A stretch of 64,000 nt of DNA from positions 186,001-250,000 of the forward strand of contig JAFRNC010000004.1 of assembly GCA_017430365.1 (NCBI GenBank), written 5' to 3'. A program made the translations under genes and the position numbers. The stretch is from Bacteroidales bacterium. GTDB lineage: Bacteria > Bacteroidota > Bacteroidia > Bacteroidales > UBA932. The notes under the pieces were generated by a model that ran no database searches, had not been told where the DNA came from, and saw only the letters and a program-made list of their open reading frames with translations. Numbering within the stretch: position 1 is the stretch's first letter; each line of letters opens with the position of its first letter. Of this stretch, positions 1 to 9,327 are shown in pieces.

Positions 1-1
1 G

Positions 2-103
2 GAAGGATGGCACGATGCGATGGAACGCTTCCGCGGCATAGAATGCCGCTGCGAAGCGGCCGAGGCGTTCCTCCACCACGTAGAGCCGGTCTCGCTCGTC
101 TAG
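2..103 (+). CDS. C-terminal end of an unidentified protein (partial)
   Basis: An open frame enters from the left edge and stops at TAG 101-103. The last 33 residues are charged and end in HHVEPVSLV. It is convergent with the TIGR04076 gene, whose stop lies 6 bases away. The fragment is too short to assign to a family. It could be a chance frame, because only about 100 bases are visible. Confidence 0.35.
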   Translation, partial: EGWHDAMERFRGIECRCEAAEAFLHHVEPVSLV

Positions 104-109
104 ACGCTG

Positions 110-412
110 TCAGTCAAGTGCCTCTATATAGAAACTGAAAGGACGGAATCCGTCGTTGCAGCTGATCATCGCGCTCATCGGATCCTTCATCCATCCGTCA
201 TAGAAATTGCCTTCTCCACGGGAAAGCGGTTCGACGAAGGGGCGCATGGATTCCCATGCAGACTCGCACAGTCCTTCAGGACGCTGCCCGTCAACCGATA
301 TCCACTGCTCTCCGACCCGCACGTCGCAAGTGTGCTCGATGGGGTTTTCGTACAACGCCATCAGGTCGTCATATACTGTCTGCCGGACGGCAGTGATCCT
401 TACCTTTTTCAT
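110..412 (-). CDS. TIGR04076 family protein
   Basis: This 100-residue cytosolic protein of unknown function has no signal peptide or membrane segment. The sequence, beginning MKKVRITAVRQTVYDDL and containing ISCNDGFRPFSFYIEA near the end, matches my memory of the TIGR04076 family, which is common in Firmicutes and Bacteroidetes. Family members are about 90-105 residues, so this copy is full length. It starts 3 bases after the msrA stop and is probably co-transcribed with msrA. No catalytic role is established for the family. The neighbour suggests, but does not show, a link to redox stress. Confidence 0.8.
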   Translation of the reverse strand: MKKVRITAVRQTVYDDLMALYENPIEHTCDVRVGEQWISVDGQRPEGLCESAWESMRPFVEPLSRGEGNFYDGWMKDPMSAMISCNDGFRPFSFYIEALD

Positions 413-415
413 CTG

Positions 416-937
416 TCACTGTTTATCGGGCTCCGGTTGGACATCACGGGCGAACTGGAAGAGTTCGAGAGGAAGATGGCAGTACCCTTCGGGATTCTTG
501 TCCAGATAATCCTGATGATACTCCTCGGCGGGATAGAAGTTCTGCAGCGGAGCCACTTCCACGACGACGGGAGCTGATATCCTGCGCTGTACGTCATCGA
601 ATACCGCGCGTATGGCCGGAAGGTCGGCCGGATCGGTATAATAGATGCCGGTGCGGTAGCGGGTTCCTTCATCTTCGCCCTGCCTGTTGAGCGAAGTCGG
701 GTCGATGGCCTTGAAAAACATCCTCAACAGGAACCTTAGACCTACCCGTGACGGGTCGTAACGCACATGCACGGTCTCGGCGTGCCCTGTGCTGTCGGTA
801 TATACTTCCTTGTAGGTCGGATTGACCGTATGACCGTTGGCGAAACCCACCTCCGTGGACACCACACCTGAAATCTGCTTGAAGAAATGCTCGGCGCCCC
901 AAAAGCAGCCGCCCGCCAGATAAATTTCTTTTTCCAT
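416..937 (-). CDS. msrA: Peptide-methionine (S)-S-oxide reductase MsrA
   Basis: Reduces methionine-S-sulfoxide in damaged proteins using thioredoxin. The 173-residue protein starts MEKEIYLAGGCFWGAEHFF; the GCFWG motif carries the catalytic Cys. Other family signatures are the GHAETVHVRYDP block and EEYHQDYLDKNPEGYC, whose Cys may be the resolving residue. The frame stays open upstream to 1480, but homology begins at the ATG at 937, so that start is chosen. There is no signal peptide and no fused MsrB domain. A -7 box (TAACTTTG) lies 40 bases upstream in the region shared with the divergent amidase gene. Confidence 0.95.
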   Translation of the reverse strand: MEKEIYLAGGCFWGAEHFFKQISGVVSTEVGFANGHTVNPTYKEVYTDSTGHAETVHVRYDPSRVGLRFLLRMFFKAIDPTSLNRQGEDEGTRYRTGIYYTDPADLPAIRAVFDDVQRRISAPVVVEVAPLQNFYPAEEYHQDYLDKNPEGYCHLPLELFQFARDVQPEPDKQ

Positions 938-976
938 CTTTGAGTTATTCTTTCGTGGACATAGATATTGTAGGGT

Positions 977-984
977 CAAAGTTA
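977..984 (-). promoter_or_regulatory. Bacteroidetes -7 promoter box for msrA
   Basis: On the minus strand this reads TAACTTTG, a full match to TAnnTTTG of the primary Bacteroidetes sigma factor. It precedes the msrA start by about 40 bases. No clear -33 TTTG is seen 19-21 bases further up, only a T-rich stretch. Confidence 0.55.
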
Positions 985-1007
985 CACAAAAAACAGTGAA
1001 AAAAATG

Positions 1008-1015
1008 TATCTTTG
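1008..1015 (+). promoter_or_regulatory. Bacteroidetes -7 promoter box for the amidase-uvrB-rel-uvrA operon
   Basis: The plus strand reads TATCTTTG, a full match to TAnnTTTG, giving a leader of roughly 65 bases before the amidase ATG at 1085. The -33 element is not obvious. It lies 23 bases from the msrA -7 box on the other strand, so the two promoters are back to back. Confidence 0.55.
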
Positions 1016-1084
1016 TAGGTTCGCGTCATGCGCGCACATTAAGCGCATACGCGCGGACGGATTATTGAAAACCATAAGCCGAAT

Positions 1085-2581
1085 ATGAAGCTGTTCCGCA
1101 TCATTCTTTCCGCAGCCACACTGCTCTCCGCATTTTCCGACCTCTCGGCCGGGATTACATTCAGGCGCGCTCCACAGTACAGCCAGGATACCGTATACAG
1201 CAACAGGTATTACGTTGTCTGCATCACAGATCCCGGCAACCTTGCCGCAATCAACGGCGAACAGGTGAAGGTATACAAGACCGGCACCTTCGGCCGCCAG
1301 CTGAAACTTGTGGAGGGCGACAATCCTGTCGAAATCACCCTCTTCCAGGGAAAGAACGTCGAAACAAGGCAGTTCAGCATACATTACAAACCCAGGGAAG
1401 TGAATCCGGCCCCGGAACCGGAACCCGTCGAAGAGGCGCGCCTCTTCTATGTCGAAACAAAGGAGAACGCATATCTGCAATACGGCTCGGGCACTGACAG
1501 GCTCGGCGGTTCCAAGATGGGATACCTCGATCCCGGCATAGTCCTGAAAGTGGTGGGGACAGTCGGCGACCTCTACAAGGTCCAGCTCTCATCCAACCGG
1601 TATGCCTACATCCATATCGAGGATGTGGAGTTCACGCCGCGCAGCAGCCATGTCGTAAACACCAACAATATCGGCATATCAGACGTCGGAGGGTGTGACA
1701 GGATACGGCTCGCCCTTCCCGAGAAACTCCCCTACGCATCCTTCACTTCGCTCGACCCCACAACCATCACCGTAGAAGTGTTCGGGGCGATGAACAACAG
1801 CAACTGGGTCACCCAGTACAACGACCTAGGCATGGTGGATTATCTCGACCTCCGGCAGGCGGAGAGCGACGTGCTGAGACTGGTGATCAAACTGAAGGAG
1901 AAGTATTGCTGGGGCTACCGCATCAGGTATGACGGCAGCGCCCTGGTAATAGAAGTCCGCCACTCTCCGAAAGAGCTTTCACTCAAGGGGCTCAAGATCG
2001 GTCTCGATGCCGGCCACGGAGGAGAGCTTCCGGGAGCGATAAGCACTACCGGAATCAAGGAGAGCGAGATTAACCTCAAGATAGTCAAGGAAATACAGAA
2101 ACTGCTCGAAAACAAAGGGGCGCGCGTAGTCCTCAGCCGCAGCAAGGATGTCAATCTCACGATGCCCGAGAGGAAGCAGATATTCCGCGACGCGGATATC
2201 GACCTGCTTGTATCCATCCACAACAATGCGGGCGGATCGCCCCTCAATCCCATGGGTACCAGCACCTACTACAAGCATATCACGAACCGAGACCTGGCCG
2301 CCACGCTCCTGAAGCACATGCTCGAACTCGGAGTGCCGCGCTACGGCCTCGTCGGCAATTTCAATTTCTCGCTGAACGCCCCTACCGAATATCCCAACGC
2401 CCTGGTGGAATGCCTCTTCATGAGCAGTCTTCCGGACGAGGAGATGCTGGCCGATCCGGCAACTCCCCGTGTGATTGCAGGAAAAGTGGTGGACGGCATA
2501 GAAGAGTATCTCCAGAAAGTAGCCCGGGCAGAAGGGAAAACCGATACGAACACCGGCAAGAAGAAGGGCGGCAAGCGATGA
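1085..2581 (+). CDS. Secreted N-acetylmuramoyl-L-alanine amidase (Amidase_3)
   Basis: A cell-wall hydrolase that cleaves the amide between MurNAc and L-Ala in the periplasm. The 498-residue protein has a signal peptide (about 1-22), an SH3-like region (about 118-185), a middle beta-rich region resembling an AMIN domain, and an Amidase_3 domain from about 302. Zinc-ligand motifs are present: DAGHGG (His311), Glu326 and SIHNN (His379), plus a likely catalytic Glu442 in ALVECLF. The tail is Lys-rich. It is the first gene of the operon, and its stop overlaps the uvrB start (ATGA). Confidence 0.92.
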   Translation: MKLFRIILSAATLLSAFSDLSAGITFRRAPQYSQDTVYSNRYYVVCITDPGNLAAINGEQVKVYKTGTFGRQLKLVEGDNPVEITLFQGKNVETRQFSIHYKPREVNPAPEPEPVEEARLFYVETKENAYLQYGSGTDRLGGSKMGYLDPGIVLKVVGTVGDLYKVQLSSNRYAYIHIEDVEFTPRSSHVVNTNNIGISDVGGCDRIRLALPEKLPYASFTSLDPTTITVEVFGAMNNSNWVTQYNDLGMVDYLDLRQAESDVLRLVIKLKEKYCWGYRIRYDGSALVIEVRHSPKELSLKGLKIGLDAGHGGELPGAISTTGIKESEINLKIVKEIQKLLENKGARVVLSRSKDVNLTMPERKQIFRDADIDLLVSIHNNAGGSPLNPMGTSTYYKHITNRDLAATLLKHMLELGVPRYGLVGNFNFSLNAPTEYPNALVECLFMSSLPDEEMLADPATPRVIAGKVVDGIEEYLQKVARAEGKTDTNTGKKKGGKR

Positions 2582-4575
2582 ATTTCGAACTGACAGCGCC
2601 ATACCAGCCTACGGGCGACCAGCCGGCCGCCATAAGGCAGATCGTCGACTCCATCAGGGAGGGCAACCCGGCGACCACGCTCCTGGGCGTGACCGGATCG
2701 GGCAAGACCTTCACCATGGCCAACGTGATCGCCCGGCTGAACCGTCCCACGCTGGTCCTGAGTCACAACAAGACCCTGGCCGCGCAGCTGTACAGTGAAT
2801 TCAAGAACTTCTTCCCCAAGAACCTGGTGGAATATTTCGTCTCCTATTACGACTATTACCAGCCGGAGGCTTATCTCCCCACAACCGACACATACATCGA
2901 AAAGGACCTGAGCATCAACGACGAGATCGAGAAACTCAGGCTGAGCGCGACATCGGCGCTCCTCTCCGGCCGCCGTGACGTGGTCGTCGTGTCGTCGGTC
3001 TCATGCCTCTACGGTATAGGCAACCCCGACGACTTCCACGAGACCACCGTCCATGTGGAGGTCGGCCAGAAACTGAGCCGCCAGAAACTGCTCTATTCCC
3101 TCGTGGACGCCCTGTACTCCCGGAACGAGAGCGAGTTCAAGCGCGGCACCTTCAGGGTGAAAGGCGACAGCGTCGACATCTATCTCGCCTATGGCGACTA
3201 CGGCTGCCGCATCGTTTTCTTCGGCGACGAGATAGAGACCGTCGAAACCATCGATCCCGTCAGCGGTGCCACCCTGGAATTCCTCAACGAAATATCCATT
3301 TACCCCGCCAACAACTTCGTAACCACCAAGGAACGCACCAGAAGCGCCATCTCCCAGATCCAGGACGATATGATGCAGCAGTGCGCATATTTCGAGGAGA
3401 TCGGCAAGCACCTCGAGGCCAAGAGGCTGAAGACCAGAGTGGAATATGATCTGGAGATGATACGGGAAGTGGGCTATTGCCCCGGTATCGAGAACTATTC
3501 CCGGTATTTCGACGGCCGGAGCGCCGGAATGCGCCCCTTCTGCCTGATCGACTACTTCCCCGGCGACTTCCTGACATTCATCGACGAGAGCCACGTCACT
3601 ATACCTCAGATCCGCGCCATGTCGGGAGGAGACCGCAGCCGCAAGCAGACCCTCATCGAATATGGCTTCCGCCTGCCTGCCGCCGCGGACAACCGCCCGC
3701 TCAGGTTTGACGAATTCGAATCGCTGGTCGGGCAGCGCCTCTACGTCAGCGCGACTCCCGGCGACTACGAACTTGAACAGACCGGAGGCGTAGTGGTGGA
3801 ACAGGTGGTCAGGCCTACCGGCCTGCTCGATCCCCCTATCGAGGTACGCCCCGTAAAGAATCAGATCGACGACCTGCTCGAAGAGATACGCATACGCGCC
3901 GAGAAGGACGAACGCGTCCTTGTCACCACCCTGACCAAAAGGATGGCCGAGGAACTGGAGAAATATCTCACAAAACTCGAAATCAGGACACGATACATCC
4001 ACTCCGACGTGGACACACTTGAGAGGGTCGAGATACTCGACGACTTCAAGGCCGGCCGCTTCGACGTGCTGGTGGGAGTCAACCTGCTCCGTGAAGGGCT
4101 TGACCTGCCCACCGTATCGCTGGTGGCGATACTGGACGCGGACAAGGAAGGCTTCCTACGTTCCGACAGGAGCCTCACCCAGACTGCCGGACGTGCTGCC
4201 CGCAATGTCCACGGCCTGGTGATAATGTATGCCGACAAGATAACCGAATCGATGCAGTCTACCATCGACGCTACGAACCGGCGCCGGGCCAAACAGACTG
4301 CGTACAACGAAGAACACGGAATCGTGCCGACGCAGGTAGGCGCCACGGCCCGCACTGCAGTCCAGAGCCGCGATTATCCCGAGTCCATAGAAGAGAAAGC
4401 CCGCTATCTCGAAGAAGACCCCGTAATTTCCCGCATGAGCCCCGCCGAACTGCGTTCCGCAATCGACGCCGCCCGCAGGAAGATGGAGGCCGCCGCCGCG
4501 AAACTCGACTTCATGAACGCCGCCCGCTGGCGCGACGAGATGAGGGCATTGGAAACTTTAGCCGGAAAGAGATGA
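2578..4575 (+). CDS. uvrB: Excinuclease ABC subunit B
   Basis: UvrB is the damage-verifying helicase-like subunit of nucleotide excision repair. The 665-residue protein starts at MNFELTAPYQPTGDQP. The frame is open further upstream, but this ATG overlaps the amidase stop and fits family length. Visible are Walker A (LLGVTGSGKT, about 36-44), the damage-binding hairpin region YYDYYQPEAYLP, DESHVTIPQ, SATPGDYE, the QTAGRAARN helicase motif and a C-terminal UVR motif near 625-660 that contacts UvrA/UvrC. It forms an operon with rel and uvrA; its last four bases overlap the rel start. Confidence 0.97.
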   Translation: MNFELTAPYQPTGDQPAAIRQIVDSIREGNPATTLLGVTGSGKTFTMANVIARLNRPTLVLSHNKTLAAQLYSEFKNFFPKNLVEYFVSYYDYYQPEAYLPTTDTYIEKDLSINDEIEKLRLSATSALLSGRRDVVVVSSVSCLYGIGNPDDFHETTVHVEVGQKLSRQKLLYSLVDALYSRNESEFKRGTFRVKGDSVDIYLAYGDYGCRIVFFGDEIETVETIDPVSGATLEFLNEISIYPANNFVTTKERTRSAISQIQDDMMQQCAYFEEIGKHLEAKRLKTRVEYDLEMIREVGYCPGIENYSRYFDGRSAGMRPFCLIDYFPGDFLTFIDESHVTIPQIRAMSGGDRSRKQTLIEYGFRLPAAADNRPLRFDEFESLVGQRLYVSATPGDYELEQTGGVVVEQVVRPTGLLDPPIEVRPVKNQIDDLLEEIRIRAEKDERVLVTTLTKRMAEELEKYLTKLEIRTRYIHSDVDTLERVEILDDFKAGRFDVLVGVNLLREGLDLPTVSLVAILDADKEGFLRSDRSLTQTAGRAARNVHGLVIMYADKITESMQSTIDATNRRRAKQTAYNEEHGIVPTQVGATARTAVQSRDYPESIEEKARYLEEDPVISRMSPAELRSAIDAARRKMEAAAAKLDFMNAARWRDEMRALETLAGKR

Positions 4576-6566
4576 AAACGAATCTGCCGAGAAAACTCCA
4601 GGAGATGCTTTCCGCATTCAGCGAAAGCGAGAAAAAGATGGTCCTCTCTGCTTATGAAGCGGCCGATGAGTCGCTTCAGGGCAAGATGCGCAGCAACAGC
4701 CATCCTTTCATCGAGCATCCCCTCTCCGTCGCGCATATAGTGTGGAAGGAGATAGGACTGCGCTCCGACGCCGTCATAGCCACGCTGCTCCACGAAGCCA
4801 ACAGGTTCCAGTGCAGCAGTGCGCGCGACCTCAACCACACCCCTCTCCTGGAATCGTTCCGTGCGGAATATCCCAAGGACATCATCCAGATAGTGGAGGG
4901 GCTCAACAACATATCGAACATCCAGCTGCAGGAGGCGAATCTGGACGAAGAGCGTTACCGCAAGCTTATTATTTCCTACTCCACCGATCCGCGCGTCATA
5001 CTGATCAAACTGGCCGACCGCCTCGAAGTGATGCGGAGCATAAGCATCCTTCCGCCGGCGAAGAGGACAAAGAAACTGATGGAGACCATGATGCTCTACA
5101 TCCCCCTTGCCCACCAGCTCGGCCTGTACCGCATCAAGACTGAACTCGAGAACATATTCCTCAGTTTCACCGAACCGGAACGCTACAAGGAGATCGTGCG
5201 CCGCATCAAGGAGAGTGAACCGCAGCGCGAAGCCATCGTGAGGAACTTCATCAACCCGCTGAAGGACAAACTCGACAGCGAGGGCATACGCTACACCCTG
5301 AAAGCCAGGACAAAGAGCCCCTACTCCATCTGGAAGAAGATGCAGGCGCAGCACATAACCTTCAACAAGGTCTACGACCTTTTCGCCATGCGCTTCATCA
5401 TCGAATGCGACGGGAGCCATGCCGAAGAGGAGGCGCTCTGCTGGAAGGTCTACTCCCTTGTGACGGAGAAATACGAACCCGACACATCCCGCCTGCGCGA
5501 CTGGATATCAAAGCCGCGCGAAAACGGTTACGAGTCGCTCCACACGACCGTGAAGACAGCGGAAGGCATGCCCGTGGAGGTCCAGATACGTACCACCCGG
5601 ATGGATGAGATAGCCGAGAAGGGAGCAGCCGCGCACTGGTCTTACAAGGGAATAAAAAGCAAGGACCATCTGACGGACTGGCTCAACAAAGTCAGGGTCC
5701 TCATGGAAAGCAGCGAGGAAGAGAAATACGAACACGCTTCCATCGCCCTGGAGGAACTGCTGGTCTATACCCCGACCGGTGACCTGAGGCAGCTGCGGGC
5801 CGGAAGCACCGTGCTTGATTTCGCATTCGAGATCCATTCGAATCTCGGCCTGCGCTGTACCGGTGCCAGGGTCAACGGGAAAATGGCCTCGATACGCGAG
5901 AAACTGCATACCGGCGACGTGGTCGATATCATAAGCAGCAAGAACCAGAAGCCCACGGCCGACTGGCTCAACTACGTGGTCTCGTCCAAGGCGCGCGCCA
6001 AGATCAAGCAGAAACTGAAGGAGGAGGAGAACGCCCGTGCCGCGGTCGGCAAGGAACTGCTTGCCCGGCGCCTGAAGAACTGGAAGATGGTCATCACCGA
6101 TTCTGAACTCTTCCACCTTGCCAAAAAGAACAAGTTCGGCAATCTCAACGAATTCTTCGGGGCGATAGGCAACGGACAGTTCGACGTCGCGCTGGTCAAG
6201 GAATACATAACCCGCAATCTGGAAGAACAGGCTTCCGACACGAAGGGCACCGGAAGCGAACATGCCGAGAAGGCTCCGTTCTATGGTGTGGACAGCGGCG
6301 ACTTCATCATCGACCGCAAACTCAAGGGCGTGGAACTCAAGCCGGCGAAATGCTGTTCCCCCTCCTACGGCGACGATATTTTCGGTTTCATAACGATAAG
6401 GGACGGCATTAAGATACACCGCACAGACTGTCCGAATGCAGCCAGGCTGCAGGGCAACTATCCATACAGGGTCATAGAAGTGCATTGGAAACCCCGCAAC
6501 GAGTCGAAAGACTCCAAAATCAAAGATGGAGACAAAGGAGATACACATAAGAGGCGCAAGGGTTAA
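4572..6566 (+). CDS. relA: RelA/SpoT homologue, (p)ppGpp synthetase with degenerate hydrolase site and no ACT domain
   Basis: Makes the alarmone (p)ppGpp from ATP and GTP/GDP. Of 664 residues, 40-190 form the HD domain, 240-360 the synthetase, about 385-450 the TGS domain, and a Cys-containing region (AKCCSPSYGDD) lies near 595-640. The synthetase looks intact: KSPYSIWKKM, RLRD (307-310), NGYESLHTTV and the catalytic Glu336 in VEVQIRT. The hydrolase HDxxED motif is replaced by HEANRF (from His74) and LADRLHNMR by LADRLEVMR, so hydrolysis is probably lost. The C-terminal ACT/RRM domain of long RSH proteins is missing; the protein ends about 25 residues after the Cys-rich region. The stop lies 41 bases inside uvrA. 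Confidence 0.9.
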   Translation: MKTNLPRKLQEMLSAFSESEKKMVLSAYEAADESLQGKMRSNSHPFIEHPLSVAHIVWKEIGLRSDAVIATLLHEANRFQCSSARDLNHTPLLESFRAEYPKDIIQIVEGLNNISNIQLQEANLDEERYRKLIISYSTDPRVILIKLADRLEVMRSISILPPAKRTKKLMETMMLYIPLAHQLGLYRIKTELENIFLSFTEPERYKEIVRRIKESEPQREAIVRNFINPLKDKLDSEGIRYTLKARTKSPYSIWKKMQAQHITFNKVYDLFAMRFIIECDGSHAEEEALCWKVYSLVTEKYEPDTSRLRDWISKPRENGYESLHTTVKTAEGMPVEVQIRTTRMDEIAEKGAAAHWSYKGIKSKDHLTDWLNKVRVLMESSEEEKYEHASIALEELLVYTPTGDLRQLRAGSTVLDFAFEIHSNLGLRCTGARVNGKMASIREKLHTGDVVDIISSKNQKPTADWLNYVVSSKARAKIKQKLKEEENARAAVGKELLARRLKNWKMVITDSELFHLAKKNKFGNLNEFFGAIGNGQFDVALVKEYITRNLEEQASDTKGTGSEHAEKAPFYGVDSGDFIIDRKLKGVELKPAKCCSPSYGDDIFGFITIRDGIKIHRTDCPNAARLQGNYPYRVIEVHWKPRNESKDSKIKDGDKGDTHKRRKG

Positions 6567-9303
6567 CAACCTCCAGAACATCGACCTGGACATCCCGCTG
6601 GGAAAACTGGTGGTCATCACCGGCATTTCAGGCAGCGGCAAGAGTTCCCTCGCCTTCGACACGCTCTTTGCGGAAGGACAGCGCAGGTTCGCCGAGAGCC
6701 TCTCCTCATTCGCACGCCAGTTCCTCGGAAGGATGAGCAAGCCCGATGTCGACCTCATTTCCGGCATCCCGCCCGCCATCGCCATAGAGCAGAAGACCAC
6801 TACCCGCAATCCCCGCTCCACCGTAGGTACCACCACCGAAATCTACGACCACCTGCGCCTGCTGTTCGCAAGGATAGGCAAGACCTATTCCCCGGTTTCA
6901 GGCAGGGAGGTCAGATGCGACACGGCAAAGAGCGTTGCAGATTATGTAAGCACGCTCGAGAAGGGATCGACGGTACTGATTCTCGCCGATATACGATGGA
7001 GCGAAGAAGGCAAGGTGGAAAAGCTGCTGAATCTCAAGGAAGAGGGATTCACCCGCCTGGCCACACGGGACGGACGCATTTCCAAGATGGAGGAGGCGAT
7101 GCAGCATATCGATCAGTTCTCGGACGAGTGGCAGCTCCTGGTCGACCGCCTATCGGCCGACAGCGACGACGATACGGTAAGCCGGGTGCTGGACTCCGCA
7201 CAGACCGCTTTCGTGCAGGGGAAAGGATATCTCTGCGTTTGGAACGAAAAGGCCGGGGCACGCTCCTTCTCGAATCTCTTCGAAGCCGACGGCATACGGT
7301 TCGAGGAACCTACCGAGCACCTGTTCAGCTATAACAGCCCCCTCGGCGCATGTCCGGTCTGCGGAGGCTACGGCAAGACCATCGGGATCGACGAAAGCCT
7401 CGTCGTACCCGATCCCACCCTGAGCGTATATCAGGGCGCCATCGCCTGCTGGAGGGGAGAAGTGATGAAGCAGCTGGCTGACGAGCTCATAATGAACGCC
7501 TACAAGTTCGATTTCCCGGTACACAAGCCCTACATCGAACTCACTCCCGAGCAGAAGAAACTGCTGTGGGAAGGCAACGAGTACTTCACGGGCATCACAC
7601 CTTTCTTCAACTGGGTGGAAAGCCAGCGCTACAAGATTCAGTACAAATACATGCTCAGCCGCTATTCGGGAAAGACCACATGCCATGCCTGCGGAGGGTC
7701 GAGGCTCCGTCCTGAAGCCCTCTACGTAAAGATCGGCGGCAAGAACATACACGAGCTCATGACCATGCCGGTCGGGGAATTGTCCGCTTTCTTCGACAAT
7801 CTGGAACTGGACGATTACGACAGGGCGGTGGCGGAACGTCCACTCCGTGAAATCAGTTCCCGGCTGAAATACATATGCGAGGTGGGACTCTCCTACCTCA
7901 CCCTGAGCCGTGCATCGAATACCCTGAGCGGAGGCGAAAGCCAGCGCATCAATCTCGTCAGTTCCCTGGGGAACAACCTGGTAGGCTCGATGTATATCCT
8001 AGACGAACCGAGCATAGGCCTTCACGAAAGGGATACCCAAAGGCTCATCGGAGTTCTCAAGCGTCTACGCGACCTCGGGAACACCGTCGTTGTCGTAGAG
8101 CACGACCGCAACATCATCGAGGCAGCCGACCAGCTTATAGACATCGGACCATACGCCGGAGTCAATGGCGGAAAAATCGTCTTCCAGGGAAAGATTGCGG
8201 ACGGAATCGCCGCAGGAGCTTCATCGCTCACGCTCGATTACCTCTCCGGTGCCCGCAAGATTCCGGTTCCGCAGAAGAAGCGCTCCTGGAAATATGCCGT
8301 AGAGGTCGTCGGTGCACGCGAGAACAATCTCAAGAACATATCCGTCAAGTTTCCGCTCCGCTGCCTTACAGTCGTGACCGGTGTTAGCGGAAGCGGCAAG
8401 AGTTCCCTCGTAGGCGATATCCTCTACCCCGCCCTCTACCGGCACATCAACCAGATAGGAAGCAAACCCGGCATTTTCAAGGAACTTCGCGGCGACATCG
8501 GCAAGGTGGCATCTGTGGAGTACATCGACCAGAATCCCATAGGGAAGAGCAGCCGTTCGAATCCGGTGACATACCTGAAAGTATACGACGATATAAGGAA
8601 GCTGTTCTCCGAACAGCCTTACGCCAAGATGAACGGCTACGGCCATTCCCATTTCTCCTTCAACATCGACGGGGGCCGCTGCCCCGAATGCCTGGGAGAA
8701 GGCGTGATCCGCATCCCGATGCAGTTCATGGCCGACGTGGAAATGGTCTGCGAGGCTTGCGGCGGCAAAAGGTTCCAGAGCGACATACTCGAGGTGAAAT
8801 ACCAGGGCAAGAACATCAGCGACGTTCTGGACATGAGCGTAGAAGAGGCCATAAGTTTCTTCGGATCACAGAGCGAACCGCTGGCCAGACGAATAGCGGA
8901 ACGGCTTCAGCCCCTCGTGGACGTGGGCCTCTCCTATATCAGCCTGGGACAGAGCAGCAGCTCCCTCAGCGGCGGCGAGAGCCAGCGCATCAAGCTGGCA
9001 TCCTTCCTGGGGAAGGATTTCGAGGCAAGGGGATCCATAATGTTCGTATTCGACGAACCCACCACCGGGCTCCATTTCCACGATATAGGCAAGTTGCTGA
9101 AGGCATTCACCGCACTGGTCGAGCGCGGACACTCCATCATCGTGGTCGAGCACAACCTGGATGTCATCCGGGCCGCCGACTGGGTCATAGACCTCGGTCC
9201 GGACGCAGGATCAGCCGGAGGCGAAGTTGTATTCGAGGGGACACCGGAAGACCTTGCGAAAGCGGACACATGGACAGGCCGCGCATTGAAGGAAGTCATT
9301 TAG
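6526..9303 (+). CDS. uvrA: Excinuclease ABC subunit A
   Basis: UvrA is the damage-recognition ATPase of nucleotide excision repair. The 925-residue protein is near the usual length. It has two ABC modules, each with a Walker A (GISGSGKSSLAFDTLF; GVSGSGKSSLVGD) and an LSGGESQRI signature, a first zinc module (CPVCGG ... CHACGG) and the DNA-contacting zinc module (CPECLGEG ... CEACGGKRF). The start METKEIHIRGARVNNLQNID matches the family N-terminus, so the 41-base overlap with rel is real. It is preceded by uvrB and rel, so excision repair and the alarmone gene share an mRNA. Confidence 0.97.
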   Translation: METKEIHIRGARVNNLQNIDLDIPLGKLVVITGISGSGKSSLAFDTLFAEGQRRFAESLSSFARQFLGRMSKPDVDLISGIPPAIAIEQKTTTRNPRSTVGTTTEIYDHLRLLFARIGKTYSPVSGREVRCDTAKSVADYVSTLEKGSTVLILADIRWSEEGKVEKLLNLKEEGFTRLATRDGRISKMEEAMQHIDQFSDEWQLLVDRLSADSDDDTVSRVLDSAQTAFVQGKGYLCVWNEKAGARSFSNLFEADGIRFEEPTEHLFSYNSPLGACPVCGGYGKTIGIDESLVVPDPTLSVYQGAIACWRGEVMKQLADELIMNAYKFDFPVHKPYIELTPEQKKLLWEGNEYFTGITPFFNWVESQRYKIQYKYMLSRYSGKTTCHACGGSRLRPEALYVKIGGKNIHELMTMPVGELSAFFDNLELDDYDRAVAERPLREISSRLKYICEVGLSYLTLSRASNTLSGGESQRINLVSSLGNNLVGSMYILDEPSIGLHERDTQRLIGVLKRLRDLGNTVVVVEHDRNIIEAADQLIDIGPYAGVNGGKIVFQGKIADGIAAGASSLTLDYLSGARKIPVPQKKRSWKYAVEVVGARENNLKNISVKFPLRCLTVVTGVSGSGKSSLVGDILYPALYRHINQIGSKPGIFKELRGDIGKVASVEYIDQNPIGKSSRSNPVTYLKVYDDIRKLFSEQPYAKMNGYGHSHFSFNIDGGRCPECLGEGVIRIPMQFMADVEMVCEACGGKRFQSDILEVKYQGKNISDVLDMSVEEAISFFGSQSEPLARRIAERLQPLVDVGLSYISLGQSSSSLSGGESQRIKLASFLGKDFEARGSIMFVFDEPTTGLHFHDIGKLLKAFTALVERGHSIIVVEHNLDVIRAADWVIDLGPDAGSAGGEVVFEGTPEDLAKADTWTGRALKEVI

Positions 9304-9327
9304 AGAGAAATATACTAAAACCAGACT

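Noticed and set aside
938..1480. Upstream extension of the msrA frame
   Set aside because: The frame is open to 1480, but the extra part overlaps the amidase gene and lacks homology; the conserved MsrA start is at 937.
2410..2577. Earlier start for uvrB
   Set aside because: The extra 56 residues are an out-of-frame reading of the amidase 3' end; the family N-terminus begins at 2578.
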